From Acinetobacter colistiniresistens (GTDB taxonomy: Bacteria; Pseudomonadota; Gammaproteobacteria; Pseudomonadales; Moraxellaceae): a stretch of 64,000 nucleotides of DNA. The stretch covers positions 1,426,001 through 1,490,000 of the forward strand of contig NZ_CP102099.1 of the NCBI RefSeq assembly GCF_024582815.1, read 5' to 3'. Position 1 is the first letter of the stretch, and the number at the start of each line of letters is the position of its first letter. Positions 46,621 through 55,160 of this stretch are shown here, piece after piece. A model generated the notes under the pieces. It ran no database searches and was not told the DNA's origin. It saw nothing but the letters and a program-made list of their open reading frames with translations. The position numbers were made by a program, and so were the translations under genes.

Positions 46621-47813
46621 TTCAAGTGCATCAAATCAGCTATTTTAAAGCGCTTGATCCTGTCCTCAATCAAACACCTCTCAATGTATGGAAGGCGTAT
46701 TTTAAATGGAACCTGATCAGTAATTTTTCGCCATTCTTGAACAAAGCCTTGGTTGATGAAAGCTTTGCCTTCTATGGTAAGACTTTACGCGATGTTGCCG
46801 AGCAGGAAGTGCGCTGGAAGCGTGGTGTGCAAACTGTGAATGGGGTACTGGGTGATGGTCTGGGCAAGATCTATGTAGAAAAACATTTTTCTGCGGATAA
46901 AAAACAGCGTATGGATGCCTTGGTACAGAATCTGATTCAAGCCTATGATCAAAGCATTAGCCAACTGGACTGGATGAGTCCTGCAACCAAATTACAGGCC
47001 AAGAAGAAATTAGCCAGTTTGTCGATTAAAGTCGGCTATCCAAACAAATGGCGTGATTATTCTGCGCTAGAGATCAAAGATGGTGACCTGATTGGTAATG
47101 TGATTCGTGCCAGAGAGTTTGAACATCAAGACAGTCTGGATAAATTGGGTAAGCCTGTTGATCGTGACGAATGGTTTATGTCACCGCAAACCGTGAATGC
47201 CTATTACAACCCGTCATCAAATGAAATCGTTTTTCCTGCTGCAATTCTGCAACCGCCATTTTTTAATATCGATGCCGATGATGCAGTGAATTATGGTGGG
47301 ATTGGCAGTGTGATCGGGCATGAAATCAGTCATGGTTTTGATGATCAAGGCAGCCAGTTTGATGAGTTGGGTAATATGCGCAACTGGTGGACCAAGCAAG
47401 ATCATCAGAAATTTAAAGCCAAAACACAGGCCTTGATTGCCCAATACAATGCCTATGAACCCATTGCGGGCTATCACGTCAACGGTGAACTGACTTTGGG
47501 TGAAAATATTGCCGATAACTCAGGTCTATCGATTGCTTATAAAGCGTATCAAATTTCGTTAGCAGGGAAGCCTGCGCCTATGATCGAGGGGCGTACCGGT
47601 GAGCAGCGCTTCTATATGGGCTGGGCGCAAGTCTGGCGTGCCAAAACCCGTGAAGCGCAAGCGATAGTGTATTTAAAAACTGATCCGCATGCACCCGATA
47701 AAGTGCGTGCCAACGGAGCTTTAGTCAATCAAGCGCCGTTCTACGATGCTTTCAAGATCAAAGCGGGAGATAAAATGTATTTAGCGCCTGAAAAACGGGT
47801 CAGTATCTGGTAG
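46621..47813 (+). pseudogene. M13 family metallopeptidase, C-terminal fragment
   Basis: The second half of the interrupted peptidase, holding the active site: zinc motif HEISH in SVIGHEISHGFDD and the downstream Glu ligand in LGENIADNSGLS. A GTG at 46626 could in principle start a frame of 395 residues, but it lacks signal peptide, ribosome binding site and the N-terminal lobe that closes over the active site. Not expected to be functional unless the IS excises precisely. A bidirectional terminator follows the stop. Confidence 0.92.
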
Positions 47814-47826
47814 TTCGAGATGCAAT

Positions 47827-47853
47827 AAAAAACCTGTATCAAGCAGGTTTTTT
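47827..47853. terminator. Bidirectional terminator after the M13 peptidase remnant
   Basis: Ten-base stem AAAAAACCTG/CAGGTTTTTT, seven-base loop, between convergent genes. Confidence 0.87.
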
Positions 47854-47862
47854 ATTGTCATT

Positions 47863-48378
47863 TTAAAGGAAGGCGATTCCAAGTCCTGCGCCTGCGGCCA
47901 TGACCCAGAGGGGATGAATCTTTTTAAACATGCCGAGAATCGCGGTTACAATCACGATGACGACCAAAAGCAGGTTTTGTGCAGATGCATCGGCAATCAA
48001 CCACGCACTGACCAGAACCAAACCCACGGTAATCGGTTTCAGCGCTTTTTCAAAGCGTGCCCGTAATGGATTGGCTTTAAAGCGTTCCCAGAATTTCAGC
48101 GCATAAATGGTAATGATGGAAGATGGGCCAAACTTCGCCAATGAAGTGACTAACAAACCGGCTGGCCCTGCCACATGCCAGCCGACCAAAGGCACAATCA
48201 TCATATTCGGGCCGGGGGCAGCCTGTGCCATGGCAAACAGTGAACTAAACTGTTCTGCGCTCATCCATTGATGCACGGTCACCACTTGGTGTTGCATTTC
48301 AGGCAGGATGGCATTACCACCACCAAAAGCCAGTAGCGAAAGTTGAGTGAATACAATTGCAAGTGTCAGCAAAATCAT
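47863..48378 (-). CDS. Chromate transporter ChrA, second half-protein
   Basis: 171-residue membrane protein homologous to one half of ChrA (LSLLAFGGGNAILPEMQHQV, then AAPGPNMMIVPLVGW). ChrA exports chromate; many bacteria encode it as two short proteins that together replace the two-domain form. Its ATG overlaps the upstream stop as ATGA, a sign of stoichiometric coupling. Chromate itself may not be the natural substrate. Confidence 0.9.
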   Translation of the reverse strand: MILLTLAIVFTQLSLLAFGGGNAILPEMQHQVVTVHQWMSAEQFSSLFAMAQAAPGPNMMIVPLVGWHVAGPAGLLVTSLAKFGPSSIITIYALKFWERFKANPLRARFEKALKPITVGLVLVSAWLIADASAQNLLLVVIVIVTAILGMFKKIHPLWVMAAGAGLGIAFL

Positions 48379-48947
48379 GATTTTTTCACTCCTAAAACCA
48401 GCATATTAATGGCCAGTAAAATTGCTAAAGTCAGGGCTAAGGGCAGCTTGATCCAGATCATAAACACGAAAGTCAGGCCAATGGTAAAAAGAGTCAGATA
48501 GCTTTTTAAAATTGGCTTGAGCATCTTAAATCCTGTTGCAAACAGCAAGCCTGCGGCAGCCGCTGCCAAACCTTGAATCATGTGTTTAACGGCAGGGAGA
48601 TACTGAAAATGCTCATAGACCTGATAGATGATCAGCACAATTGCTGTTGGGGCGGAGATTAAACCGAGCACTGAACTGATCGCACCTTTCACGCCTTGGA
48701 ATTCCATTCCAATGGCAACGGCCATATTGATGATGTTGCCGCCCGGTAATAACTGGCAGATACCCAGCAAGTCGGTAAATTTGCCAGCATCAATCCATTT
48801 ATGTTCTTCAACGATAATGCGATGCGCCAGTGGCAAAACACCACCAAAACCCATCAATCCCAATTTCATAAATCCCGTAAAAAGTGCCTTACAATCAGGA
48901 GCAGTCGTTAGTGGTTCACTCGCTATTGATAGGGCTTGGGCTTTCAT
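48375..48947 (-). CDS. Chromate transporter ChrA, first half-protein
   Basis: 190-residue partner of the following gene, with the family signature KLGLMGFGGVLPLAHRI and LGICQLLPGGNIINMAVAIG. The frame is open to 49007, but ATG 48947 has AAGG eight bases ahead and leaves room for the divergent promoter; the 49007 start would overlap the regulator's operator. Probably controlled by the LysR gene next door. Confidence 0.88.
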   Translation of the reverse strand: MKAQALSIASEPLTTAPDCKALFTGFMKLGLMGFGGVLPLAHRIIVEEHKWIDAGKFTDLLGICQLLPGGNIINMAVAIGMEFQGVKGAISSVLGLISAPTAIVLIIYQVYEHFQYLPAVKHMIQGLAAAAAGLLFATGFKMLKPILKSYLTLFTIGLTFVFMIWIKLPLALTLAILLAINMLVLGVKKS

Positions 48948-48990
48948 TGGATTACCTTTCTGTTCAACCTTGTGAGCTATAGCATGGAAG

Positions 48991-49011
48991 ATTTGTGGTA
49001 TATTCACAAAT
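48991..49011. promoter_or_regulatory. Palindromic LysR-type operator
   Basis: ATTTGTG-N7-CACAAAT, perfect 7-base arms, containing the T-N11-A core expected for LysR regulators. It sits in the divergent interval between chrA and the regulator, 37 bases from the regulator start. Confidence 0.6.
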
Positions 49012-49047
49012 GCTATTTTTGCCGCTATCTATACTTTTAAGGTATGT

Positions 49048-49947
49048 ATGATTGATATTCATAAGCTCAATGCATTCGTTGCTGTGGTAGAAGAAAGCAA
49101 TATTTCCAAAGCCGCAGTTAGACTGCATATGCAACAGCCACCGTTGACCCGATTGATTAAAAGTCTGGAAGAAGAGCTGGATACCGCTTTGCTCAAACGT
49201 CTGCCTCGTGGTGTGGAAGTCACTGAAGCGGGTAAGGCTTTATATCAGGAAGCCATCACCATTTTGGCGCATGCCCAGTCGATTCCCAAACGGGTGAAAA
49301 ACATTGCCCAAGGTTTGGAAGGTCAGATCAATATTGGCTTTACCAACTCGGCAGGTTTGCATCCTTTTTTGCCTGCCTTATTACGTCAATTCAGGGAACA
49401 GTTTCCTGCCGTCGCCATTCATTTGGAAGAAGACAGCAGTACCGCCTTAACCGATGCAGTGATCAATGAAAAACTGGATATCGTTTTTCTGCGCAAACCC
49501 GCGCCGATTCATGCCGCAGTTCAAAGCATTCATGTACTGGATGAGCCCTTGATTGTGGCCTTACCGAGTAATCATCCTTTGGTTGAGCAAGAGGGATCAA
49601 TCCGCCTACTCGATTTAGAGCCGTATGAGTTTGTGTTGTATCGCCGTATTGCGGGGCAGGACCTGTTTGATAATATTTTGGCAAATTGCTATCAGGCCGG
49701 GTTTAACCCGAATATTGTGCAGGAAGCACCACGTCTAACTTCGAGCCTTAATCTGATTGCGGCGGGGATTGGATTATCAATTGTCCCCGCATCGATTCAG
49801 GATTTCTGGAATAAACAGATTGTGTATAAAGCGCTAGAAGCGAAAAAGCCGTGTATCGCCCCGATTTATGCGATTTGTCGTGCCAAAGGCAATAGTGTTC
49901 GGGTGGAGCATTTTTTAAATCTACTCAAAGCCAGTCAAACGACTTGA
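49048..49947 (+). CDS. LysR family transcriptional regulator
   Basis: 299 residues. Winged helix-turn-helix at 1-60 (LNAFVAVVEESNISKAAVRL, QQPPLTRLIKSLEEELDTAL) and a periplasmic-binding-like effector domain from about 88. Divergent from the chrA pair with a palindromic site between them, so it most likely controls the transporter and its own gene. The inducer is unknown. Confidence 0.93.
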   Translation: MIDIHKLNAFVAVVEESNISKAAVRLHMQQPPLTRLIKSLEEELDTALLKRLPRGVEVTEAGKALYQEAITILAHAQSIPKRVKNIAQGLEGQINIGFTNSAGLHPFLPALLRQFREQFPAVAIHLEEDSSTALTDAVINEKLDIVFLRKPAPIHAAVQSIHVLDEPLIVALPSNHPLVEQEGSIRLLDLEPYEFVLYRRIAGQDLFDNILANCYQAGFNPNIVQEAPRLTSSLNLIAAGIGLSIVPASIQDFWNKQIVYKALEAKKPCIAPIYAICRAKGNSVRVEHFLNLLKASQTT

Positions 49948-49960
49948 AAGTTTTAGGTTA

Positions 49961-50710
49961 CTAGTGGCTAAAGTGATAAAAATTTAAAATTGGCCCAAGC
50001 AAGTGCTGTTGTGATTGATCCAGAGTGACGGTGATTTCTCTAAAATTAAAGGTGTCCTCGTCATGGTATTTCGCCACACCATGGGTTTTATTGTTGAAGT
50101 TCGGAATCTGATAACTAAAGAAAGCCACATTTTTAGAGGGATGAACCACAGTGACCAATTTTTTTGGGTCTTTATAGCCACCAAATTCATTTTCAATACT
50201 TTCTTTTAACAGGTTGGGAAAGTAAAGCGTGGCATTGGGCATACCGCAACCGACACAAAAGGATGAATCGTATAATTCTATGGCCTGTTTTTGATTTGGA
50301 CTCATCAGCAAGGCCGAACCCGTACCATTTGCGCCCGCATGTGCCTCCACATCGTACCAATCTTTAGGTACAAGTACGACACCAATTTCAGGTAGCGCAA
50401 CTAATTTGAGTTGCTTGGCCTGATGTGTATCTAGCTTAAAGTCAAAATGGCAACTTTTTGCGGTACAGCTTTTAAAGTCTTTTAATAAGCCTTCATCGGC
50501 AGGATTCAGTGCTGTGACCCCATAAAAGGGAACACGGACATTGTTGACAAAGGACACTTCGCCCAAGGCATAAATTTGGTTTTCGGACTTTCGCTCTTGA
50601 GAAGTGTTTGAAAATTTAGGAAAAATAGGCTGAAAGGTACTAACCTCTGCATGAGTTGAAGTGGTTGATAATGTGAATAAAACAGCGGAAATAGTGATGA
50701 ATGTTTTCAT
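49961..50710 (-). CDS. Exported protein, DUF4850-like
   Basis: 249 residues. Signal peptide KTFITISAVLFTLSTTSTHA, then a mature region with four Cys (SCTAKSC and FCVGCGMP) that may form disulfides. The stretch ATLYFPNLLKES and the overall layout resemble DUF4850 proteins, but I am not certain. An ATG at 50746 lies in frame; 50710 places the signal peptide at the very N-terminus. Function unknown. Confidence 0.6.
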   Translation of the reverse strand: MKTFITISAVLFTLSTTSTHAEVSTFQPIFPKFSNTSQERKSENQIYALGEVSFVNNVRVPFYGVTALNPADEGLLKDFKSCTAKSCHFDFKLDTHQAKQLKLVALPEIGVVLVPKDWYDVEAHAGANGTGSALLMSPNQKQAIELYDSSFCVGCGMPNATLYFPNLLKESIENEFGGYKDPKKLVTVVHPSKNVAFFSYQIPNFNNKTHGVAKYHDEDTFNFREITVTLDQSQQHLLGPILNFYHFSH

Positions 50711-50993
50711 TTTAGTGTGCATTTTGGTGTGAGTTAAAATTAACATGTTGTTTGAAATATGGGGGAAAGCAGATTTTAATCATAATAAAAAAATAGACTG
50801 AATGCTACTTAGGTTTTCATTGCTCTAATTAATAGGATAAGAATTTATAAAGGCTTTTCTAGTTAGAATTCATGCCTTATTACAAAACTATGAATTAATA
50901 ATAATTACATAATTTAGTTTTTAAAAAATTAAAGGAACAAAGGTAAAGCAACTAATCTAGTGCTGATATTTTCTTAATTAGAGCTAGTCAGAT

Positions 50994-51578
50994 ATGCAAG
51001 CATTTATAACAAGAGGTTGCTTCACCGATCATGGTGGTAAAATTTTGGAAGGCGAGGAAATATGGTTAGTCGATGGAAAGGCTATTCATCTAGAAGGAAT
51101 GACTCATTACTGCCCGCGGTGCAAAGTTTTATCAAAAGCGATTGCTACTGAAAGAGGATTCATACAAGTTAATGGACGAAATCCTATTGTTGCTGGTGAT
51201 GTTTCTACTTGTGGTTCAAGGTATATAAAGATTTCAGATTTAGCTGTCCGTAGCAGTAATTCTGGAAAAGATACTTTCGTAAACGTCGTACCTCTACTAA
51301 CAGATTATGTAAATGGTCAATTCTTCTCTGATCAATTTATGCTTGTTGACCAGAAAACAGGAAATGTACTATCAGGTATTCCATATTTAATACATAGAGA
51401 AAATGGGGAAATAGAAGAAGGCGTTACTGATGAAAATGGATATACAAAAAATATATCGAATAGTGAAAGAGCTGAAAATATAACAATAGAAATCAATAAT
51501 TTTGATTTGGAAAGATTTTTAATGAAAACTTTAAATAAGACACTTACAGTAGGGGGTAACAATAAAAAGATCCAGTAA
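50994..51578 (+). CDS. Second PAAR-domain T6SS spike protein
   Basis: 194 residues with the same architecture as the PAAR protein at 27304: PAAR domain (ITRGCFTDHGGKILEG, then CPRCK and VSTCGSRY) followed by a beta-rich tail (FMLVDQKTGNVLSGIPYLIH). Overall identity is low, so the two are not recent copies. It stands at the head of an AT-rich three-gene unit and likely loads the product of the next gene onto a T6SS spike. Confidence 0.82.
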   Translation: MQAFITRGCFTDHGGKILEGEEIWLVDGKAIHLEGMTHYCPRCKVLSKAIATERGFIQVNGRNPIVAGDVSTCGSRYIKISDLAVRSSNSGKDTFVNVVPLLTDYVNGQFFSDQFMLVDQKTGNVLSGIPYLIHRENGEIEEGVTDENGYTKNISNSERAENITIEINNFDLERFLMKTLNKTLTVGGNNKKIQ

Positions 51579-51586
51579 AAATTGAG

Positions 51587-52033
51587 GTGAGAACTTCCTA
51601 CAGAATTACGATTATGGTAAATAATAACGATGTTATGGTTGGTACTCATGCTGGAATGTTGCTTATCAGCCCGAAGGGGTTTGAGATATTTGATCCCAAT
51701 GGAAGTTTTTATTATCCAGAAATTGCTGAAGGGCGGTTACGACTGTTCCCTGTGTATGAGCCACAAAAGAGAGCTGATGTCTATAGAAGTTACTTAGAAT
51801 ACCAACTAGCTGATGGTGGTGAAGTGTATATTTATACATTTTATCTTACTAAAGATGAGTTCCTAAAGATTGAAGACAGAATTTTAAATGAAGAGGGTTG
51901 CAGTGGTGTTTTGAGCTGCACTAGATGTACCTCCAATGCAATCACAGGGATTGGTGTATTTAAGAATTTACCACCTGATATTTTCTTACTATCTACGTTG
52001 AAAAGGAACTCGATAAAATCTCTAATCCCATAA
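51587..52033 (+). CDS. Putative T6SS effector with permuted papain-like (NlpC/P60) motifs
   Basis: 148 residues, eight bases after the PAAR stop. An N-terminal THAGMLL puts a His early (H21), followed by FEIFDPNGSFYY. Late in the protein comes LSCTRCTSNAITGIGVFKNL with candidate nucleophile Cys. His first, Cys later is the order of circularly permuted NlpC/P60 hydrolases, which include peptidoglycan amidases and lipid or protein hydrolases. Start is uncertain: GTG 51587 or ATG 51614. No signal peptide, as expected for T6SS cargo. The family call is inference from motif order. Confidence 0.55.
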   Translation: MRTSYRITIMVNNNDVMVGTHAGMLLISPKGFEIFDPNGSFYYPEIAEGRLRLFPVYEPQKRADVYRSYLEYQLADGGEVYIYTFYLTKDEFLKIEDRILNEEGCSGVLSCTRCTSNAITGIGVFKNLPPDIFLLSTLKRNSIKSLIP

Positions 52034-52052
52034 AAATATTGAGAAATAAACC

Positions 52053-52414
52053 ATGACGAAGTCAAGCTATCTAGGGTGGGGATTACTCAATTTACAATTG
52101 ATTATCGGTTTTGCTTATTCTTATGATTATTTTCATAGACATATTATTGTAGACCATGTTTTAGCTTTTACTTTGTCAGTTATTTTTATTGCGAATATTT
52201 TTTTCTTTTTACTCAATTTATTAAAAATTATTCTCTTAGGGCATTTATTTCTATCATTTTCTCTAGTGTTGTAGTCTCTATATTATTTATTCAACTCAAT
52301 AGCGAGGATGCTCATTTCATTGTGAGTGATGTTCTTCTTTTGTTTGGGTATATGATGCTTAGAATGTTACTCTATATTACAACTCCTCTTGCATTCTTGA
52401 TTGAATTTTTTTAA
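52053..52414 (+). pseudogene. Frameshifted membrane protein, candidate immunity gene
   Basis: ATG 52053 opens a frame that stops at 52274 after 73 residues with two membrane segments. From about 52228 another frame continues without stop to 52414 and encodes two more hydrophobic helices (RAFISIIFSSVVVSILFIQL; MLRMLLYITTPLAFLIEFF). Adding one A to the AAAAA run at 52223-52227 joins both into a 120-residue four-segment protein (LLKNYSLRAFIS at the join). Position after a PAAR/effector pair suggests an inner-membrane immunity protein. A sequencing error in the homopolymer is an alternative. Confidence 0.6.
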
Positions 52415-52583
52415 AGAAAAATAATTAAAATTTATTTAAAAACAGTGATTTGATTTATTTTGTGTTTTGGTAAAGTTGCTTAATCTGTAGCGTTAAAAAC
52501 GTATATAGTATGAGTAATCATGTCAGTATTCATAATGATTAAAACAATAACATTCAATTTAGATGGTCTAGAGCATAAATCTT

Positions 52584-53651
52584 ATGAAAAAGATCCTTTT
52601 AGCCTGTTACCTTGCTGTCCTGAGTTCTAGCGTCTTTGCCCAAGAGACCAAAGGTCTTGCATTTTATCATGAAGATTGGGAAATATACTGTAGCAATACA
52701 GGCACTTGCCGAGCAGCAGGTTATTATCAGGTATATAGTGATGATGAACCCGCATCGCTGTTATTGACCCGTCAGGCTGGTGCGCGGCAACCTGTACAGG
52801 TCGAATTTGCATTGTCACGTTTTCAAGAAGTTTCCATGCCAGCAGAAAAACTTAAAAATATCCATTTTTATGTCAATGGCAAGGACTTGGGGCAGGTGGT
52901 TTTAGAGGAGGGCACCGATTTTCCAGTGATGGGAAAACTTTCTGCAAACCAAGTGAAGGCCTTATTACAACAACCCAAGAAAACAACCAAAATTGTTTTT
53001 AAAAATACCAATCTGCAATGGCAAATCTCAGATACAGGAATGGCTGCCGTATTGCTAAAAATGGATGATTTTCAAAAGCGTATCGGTACAGTGGGCGCTT
53101 TGATCCAAAAGGGTAAAGCTGATGAATCGAATGTATTGGCAGCTCAACCCAAACTCATCGTAAAACACATCAAAACGTCGAGTAAACCTTATTTGACCTT
53201 ACGGCCAAGTGATAAACGCTATGCCGCACTCTATCAAAATCTGATGGCGAATCAGCCACTGCCTAAAAAAGAAGAATTTTGTAGAGGGGCTTATAATGGC
53301 AAGCAAACAGCACCTCAAGCGATTGATCTGTATAAATTGACCAATAAAAAAGTATTGGCAGCGACCTTATGCTGGCAGGGTGCTTATAACGAAGGCTATG
53401 GTGCATGGGTGTTGGATGAGTCACTTGCAAATCAAGCCACTTTTGTGACAGAGCATTCCACTGATTTTCATGCAGGGATTCTCAGTAGCGCTCAGAAAGG
53501 GCGTGGCTTCGGGGATTGTTGGTCAAGTGATGAATGGGTCTGGGATGGTCAGCAGTTTGTCCATACCAAAGACCGATGGACAGGGATGTGCCGAAGCCTT
53601 GCGGCAGGTGGGATTTGGGATCTTGATCAGATTGAAGCCGTGGTTAAGTAA
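52584..53651 (+). CDS. Exported DUF1176 family protein
   Basis: 355 residues. Signal peptide KKILLACYLAVLSSSVFA, then a DUF1176 region: DWEIYCSNTGTCRAAGYY near the start, LLLTRQAG, and a C-terminal Cys-rich part (FGDCWSSDEWVWDGQQF, TGMCRSLAAG). Periplasmic, function unknown. It appears to head a run of three exported proteins on the same strand ending at 55108. Confidence 0.85.
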   Translation: MKKILLACYLAVLSSSVFAQETKGLAFYHEDWEIYCSNTGTCRAAGYYQVYSDDEPASLLLTRQAGARQPVQVEFALSRFQEVSMPAEKLKNIHFYVNGKDLGQVVLEEGTDFPVMGKLSANQVKALLQQPKKTTKIVFKNTNLQWQISDTGMAAVLLKMDDFQKRIGTVGALIQKGKADESNVLAAQPKLIVKHIKTSSKPYLTLRPSDKRYAALYQNLMANQPLPKKEEFCRGAYNGKQTAPQAIDLYKLTNKKVLAATLCWQGAYNEGYGAWVLDESLANQATFVTEHSTDFHAGILSSAQKGRGFGDCWSSDEWVWDGQQFVHTKDRWTGMCRSLAAGGIWDLDQIEAVVK

Positions 53652-53685
53652 TACCGTGAAGATAAAAATAGCCTAAGGAGATAGC

Positions 53686-54456
53686 ATGCTCACAAATAAG
53701 ATGATTTTAGGTGCAATGATTTTGCTGGGCGCATCCACCTGTTTGAGTGCATCTGTTTTGGCTGCGCCCTTACAAATTCTGGAATTTAAAAAGGGGCAAC
53801 TGAGTGCAACGGAACAGACGCAACTCTGTGAACAAGTGAAAGAGCTGTGTCAGAGGAAACCACAATGGCTGAGTTTAAAAACACCTGATCAAAGTTTATG
53901 GTTATTGTCTGAGGGTAATATTGCCCAGTTTAGTCATTCGAATTCTGGCTTTAAAGTATTGACGCAATGGCAGATTCCATTAGCGCCTACTGAGGAAATT
54001 GCACGATCAAAACAATATATTTACCCTAAACTGTTTCCAATGGATCAAAACCGTTATGCGGTTGCGCTGATTGATACTTTGACAGAATCATATTCAGGTG
54101 GCGGTGCTAGTGTTGAACGTGCCAGTTTTTATGAGTTACAGAATTCAGGTCAGACGCATCGTTTTATTGAAAACTATCCTTTTAATTTTAGCCGTATGAT
54201 TCGGGCCTGTTTCTCGGAACAGGATTATGAAAACTCTAAGGGCAAGTGCCATGATGAAGATGGTTTGAGCCTAGATATCCGTCCGATTAAGCCGATGCTT
54301 TGGCAATTTCGTTATCGCTACAGTTTGGATGTATCACCTGCGTCAGATTCGGGAGAGAAATCATTTAAGGGCAGTCGTAACCTGAATATCGATTTAAATA
54401 AAGCACCTGAGCAACCGAATATTCCAGCAGAGTGGGATTATGAAGGTGCAGGTTGA
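53686..54456 (+). CDS. Exported protein of unknown function
   Basis: 256 residues. A signal peptide ends near LSASVLA. The mature part has paired Cys (CEQVKELC and CFSEQDYENSKGKC) and no family I recognise. It starts 34 bases after the DUF1176 gene behind AAGGAG, so the two are probably co-expressed periplasmic proteins. Confidence 0.7.
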   Translation: MLTNKMILGAMILLGASTCLSASVLAAPLQILEFKKGQLSATEQTQLCEQVKELCQRKPQWLSLKTPDQSLWLLSEGNIAQFSHSNSGFKVLTQWQIPLAPTEEIARSKQYIYPKLFPMDQNRYAVALIDTLTESYSGGGASVERASFYELQNSGQTHRFIENYPFNFSRMIRACFSEQDYENSKGKCHDEDGLSLDIRPIKPMLWQFRYRYSLDVSPASDSGEKSFKGSRNLNIDLNKAPEQPNIPAEWDYEGAG

Positions 54457-54592
54457 GTGATTTACCATCTTCATGGTTTTTACATTTTGTCAAAGCTTTG
54501 AGTGCGTGGGTTTACGCAATTTACAGCGTCATAACAGATGATCTTGTCAGAGCATGGTACAAAGGGAAAGATTGCAATTTGGAACTGTGCTT

Positions 54593-55108
54593 ATGTCTCG
54601 TGTTTATACTTCTGCCCGCCGTAAATTTTCTCATTTGAGTTGTTCTGTGTTGATGGCTGCGGCTGTGTTGGGCACAACCCAAGTGGCGATGGCAGGGCCG
54701 ACGGTCGATCAATTGAGTGATTGTTTGGTGAAGGCGACTACCGCTGCGGATAAGACCACGGTTTTGCAATGGACTTTTACTGCTTTGGCAGCGCATCCTG
54801 ATTTAAAGTCTTTCAGTAATGTGACACCTGAGCAGAAAACCCAGTTGGATCAGAAGCTGGCACAGGTGTTACAGCGTGTGATTGTGGAGCAGTGTTCGAA
54901 ACAGACCAAAGCCGTGATTCAGGCTGAAGGAATTCAAGCCGTTGGACAGGCTTTTCAGCAGTTAGGTCAGAGTGCAGGTCAGGATATTGTTAAAGACCCA
55001 GCGGTCAGACAGCAGTTGCAAGGCACCTTGCGTTATATTGATTTAAATAAATTAGTGACGACTTTTTTAACGCCTGATATCTGGAATAAGTTGGGTGTGG
55101 TTAGGTAA
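54593..55108 (+). CDS. Exported helical protein of unknown function
   Basis: 171 residues. Basic N-region and signal peptide (SVLMAAAVLGTTQVAMA, cleavage before GPT), then an all-helical mature part with two Cys (LSDCLVKA, VEQCSKQ). No family recognised. The frame is open from 54554, but ATG 54593 gives a normal signal peptide. A 136-base gap separates it from the previous gene. Confidence 0.65.
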   Translation: MSRVYTSARRKFSHLSCSVLMAAAVLGTTQVAMAGPTVDQLSDCLVKATTAADKTTVLQWTFTALAAHPDLKSFSNVTPEQKTQLDQKLAQVLQRVIVEQCSKQTKAVIQAEGIQAVGQAFQQLGQSAGQDIVKDPAVRQQLQGTLRYIDLNKLVTTFLTPDIWNKLGVVR

Positions 55109-55111
55109 TAA

Positions 55112-55154
55112 AAGGAAACCCTCTTGCAAATTGTAATTAATACAAGAGGGGCCT
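55112..55154. terminator. Possible terminator between convergent genes
   Basis: CCCTCTTG (55119-55126) pairs with CAAGAGGG (55143-55150), extended by AAGG/CCTT outside; 16-base loop, weak T run. Confidence 0.5.
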
Positions 55155-55160
55155 TATTTA

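Noticed and set aside
46626..47813. C-terminal M13 fragment as an independent functional peptidase gene
   Set aside because: No signal peptide, no ribosome site, and the N-terminal lobe lies on the other side of the IS.
54453..54638. Small hydrophobic 61-residue frame overlapping the end of one exported protein and the start of the next
   Set aside because: TTG start without ribosome site, overlaps the signal peptide of the 54593 gene in another frame, and no coding character in codon use.
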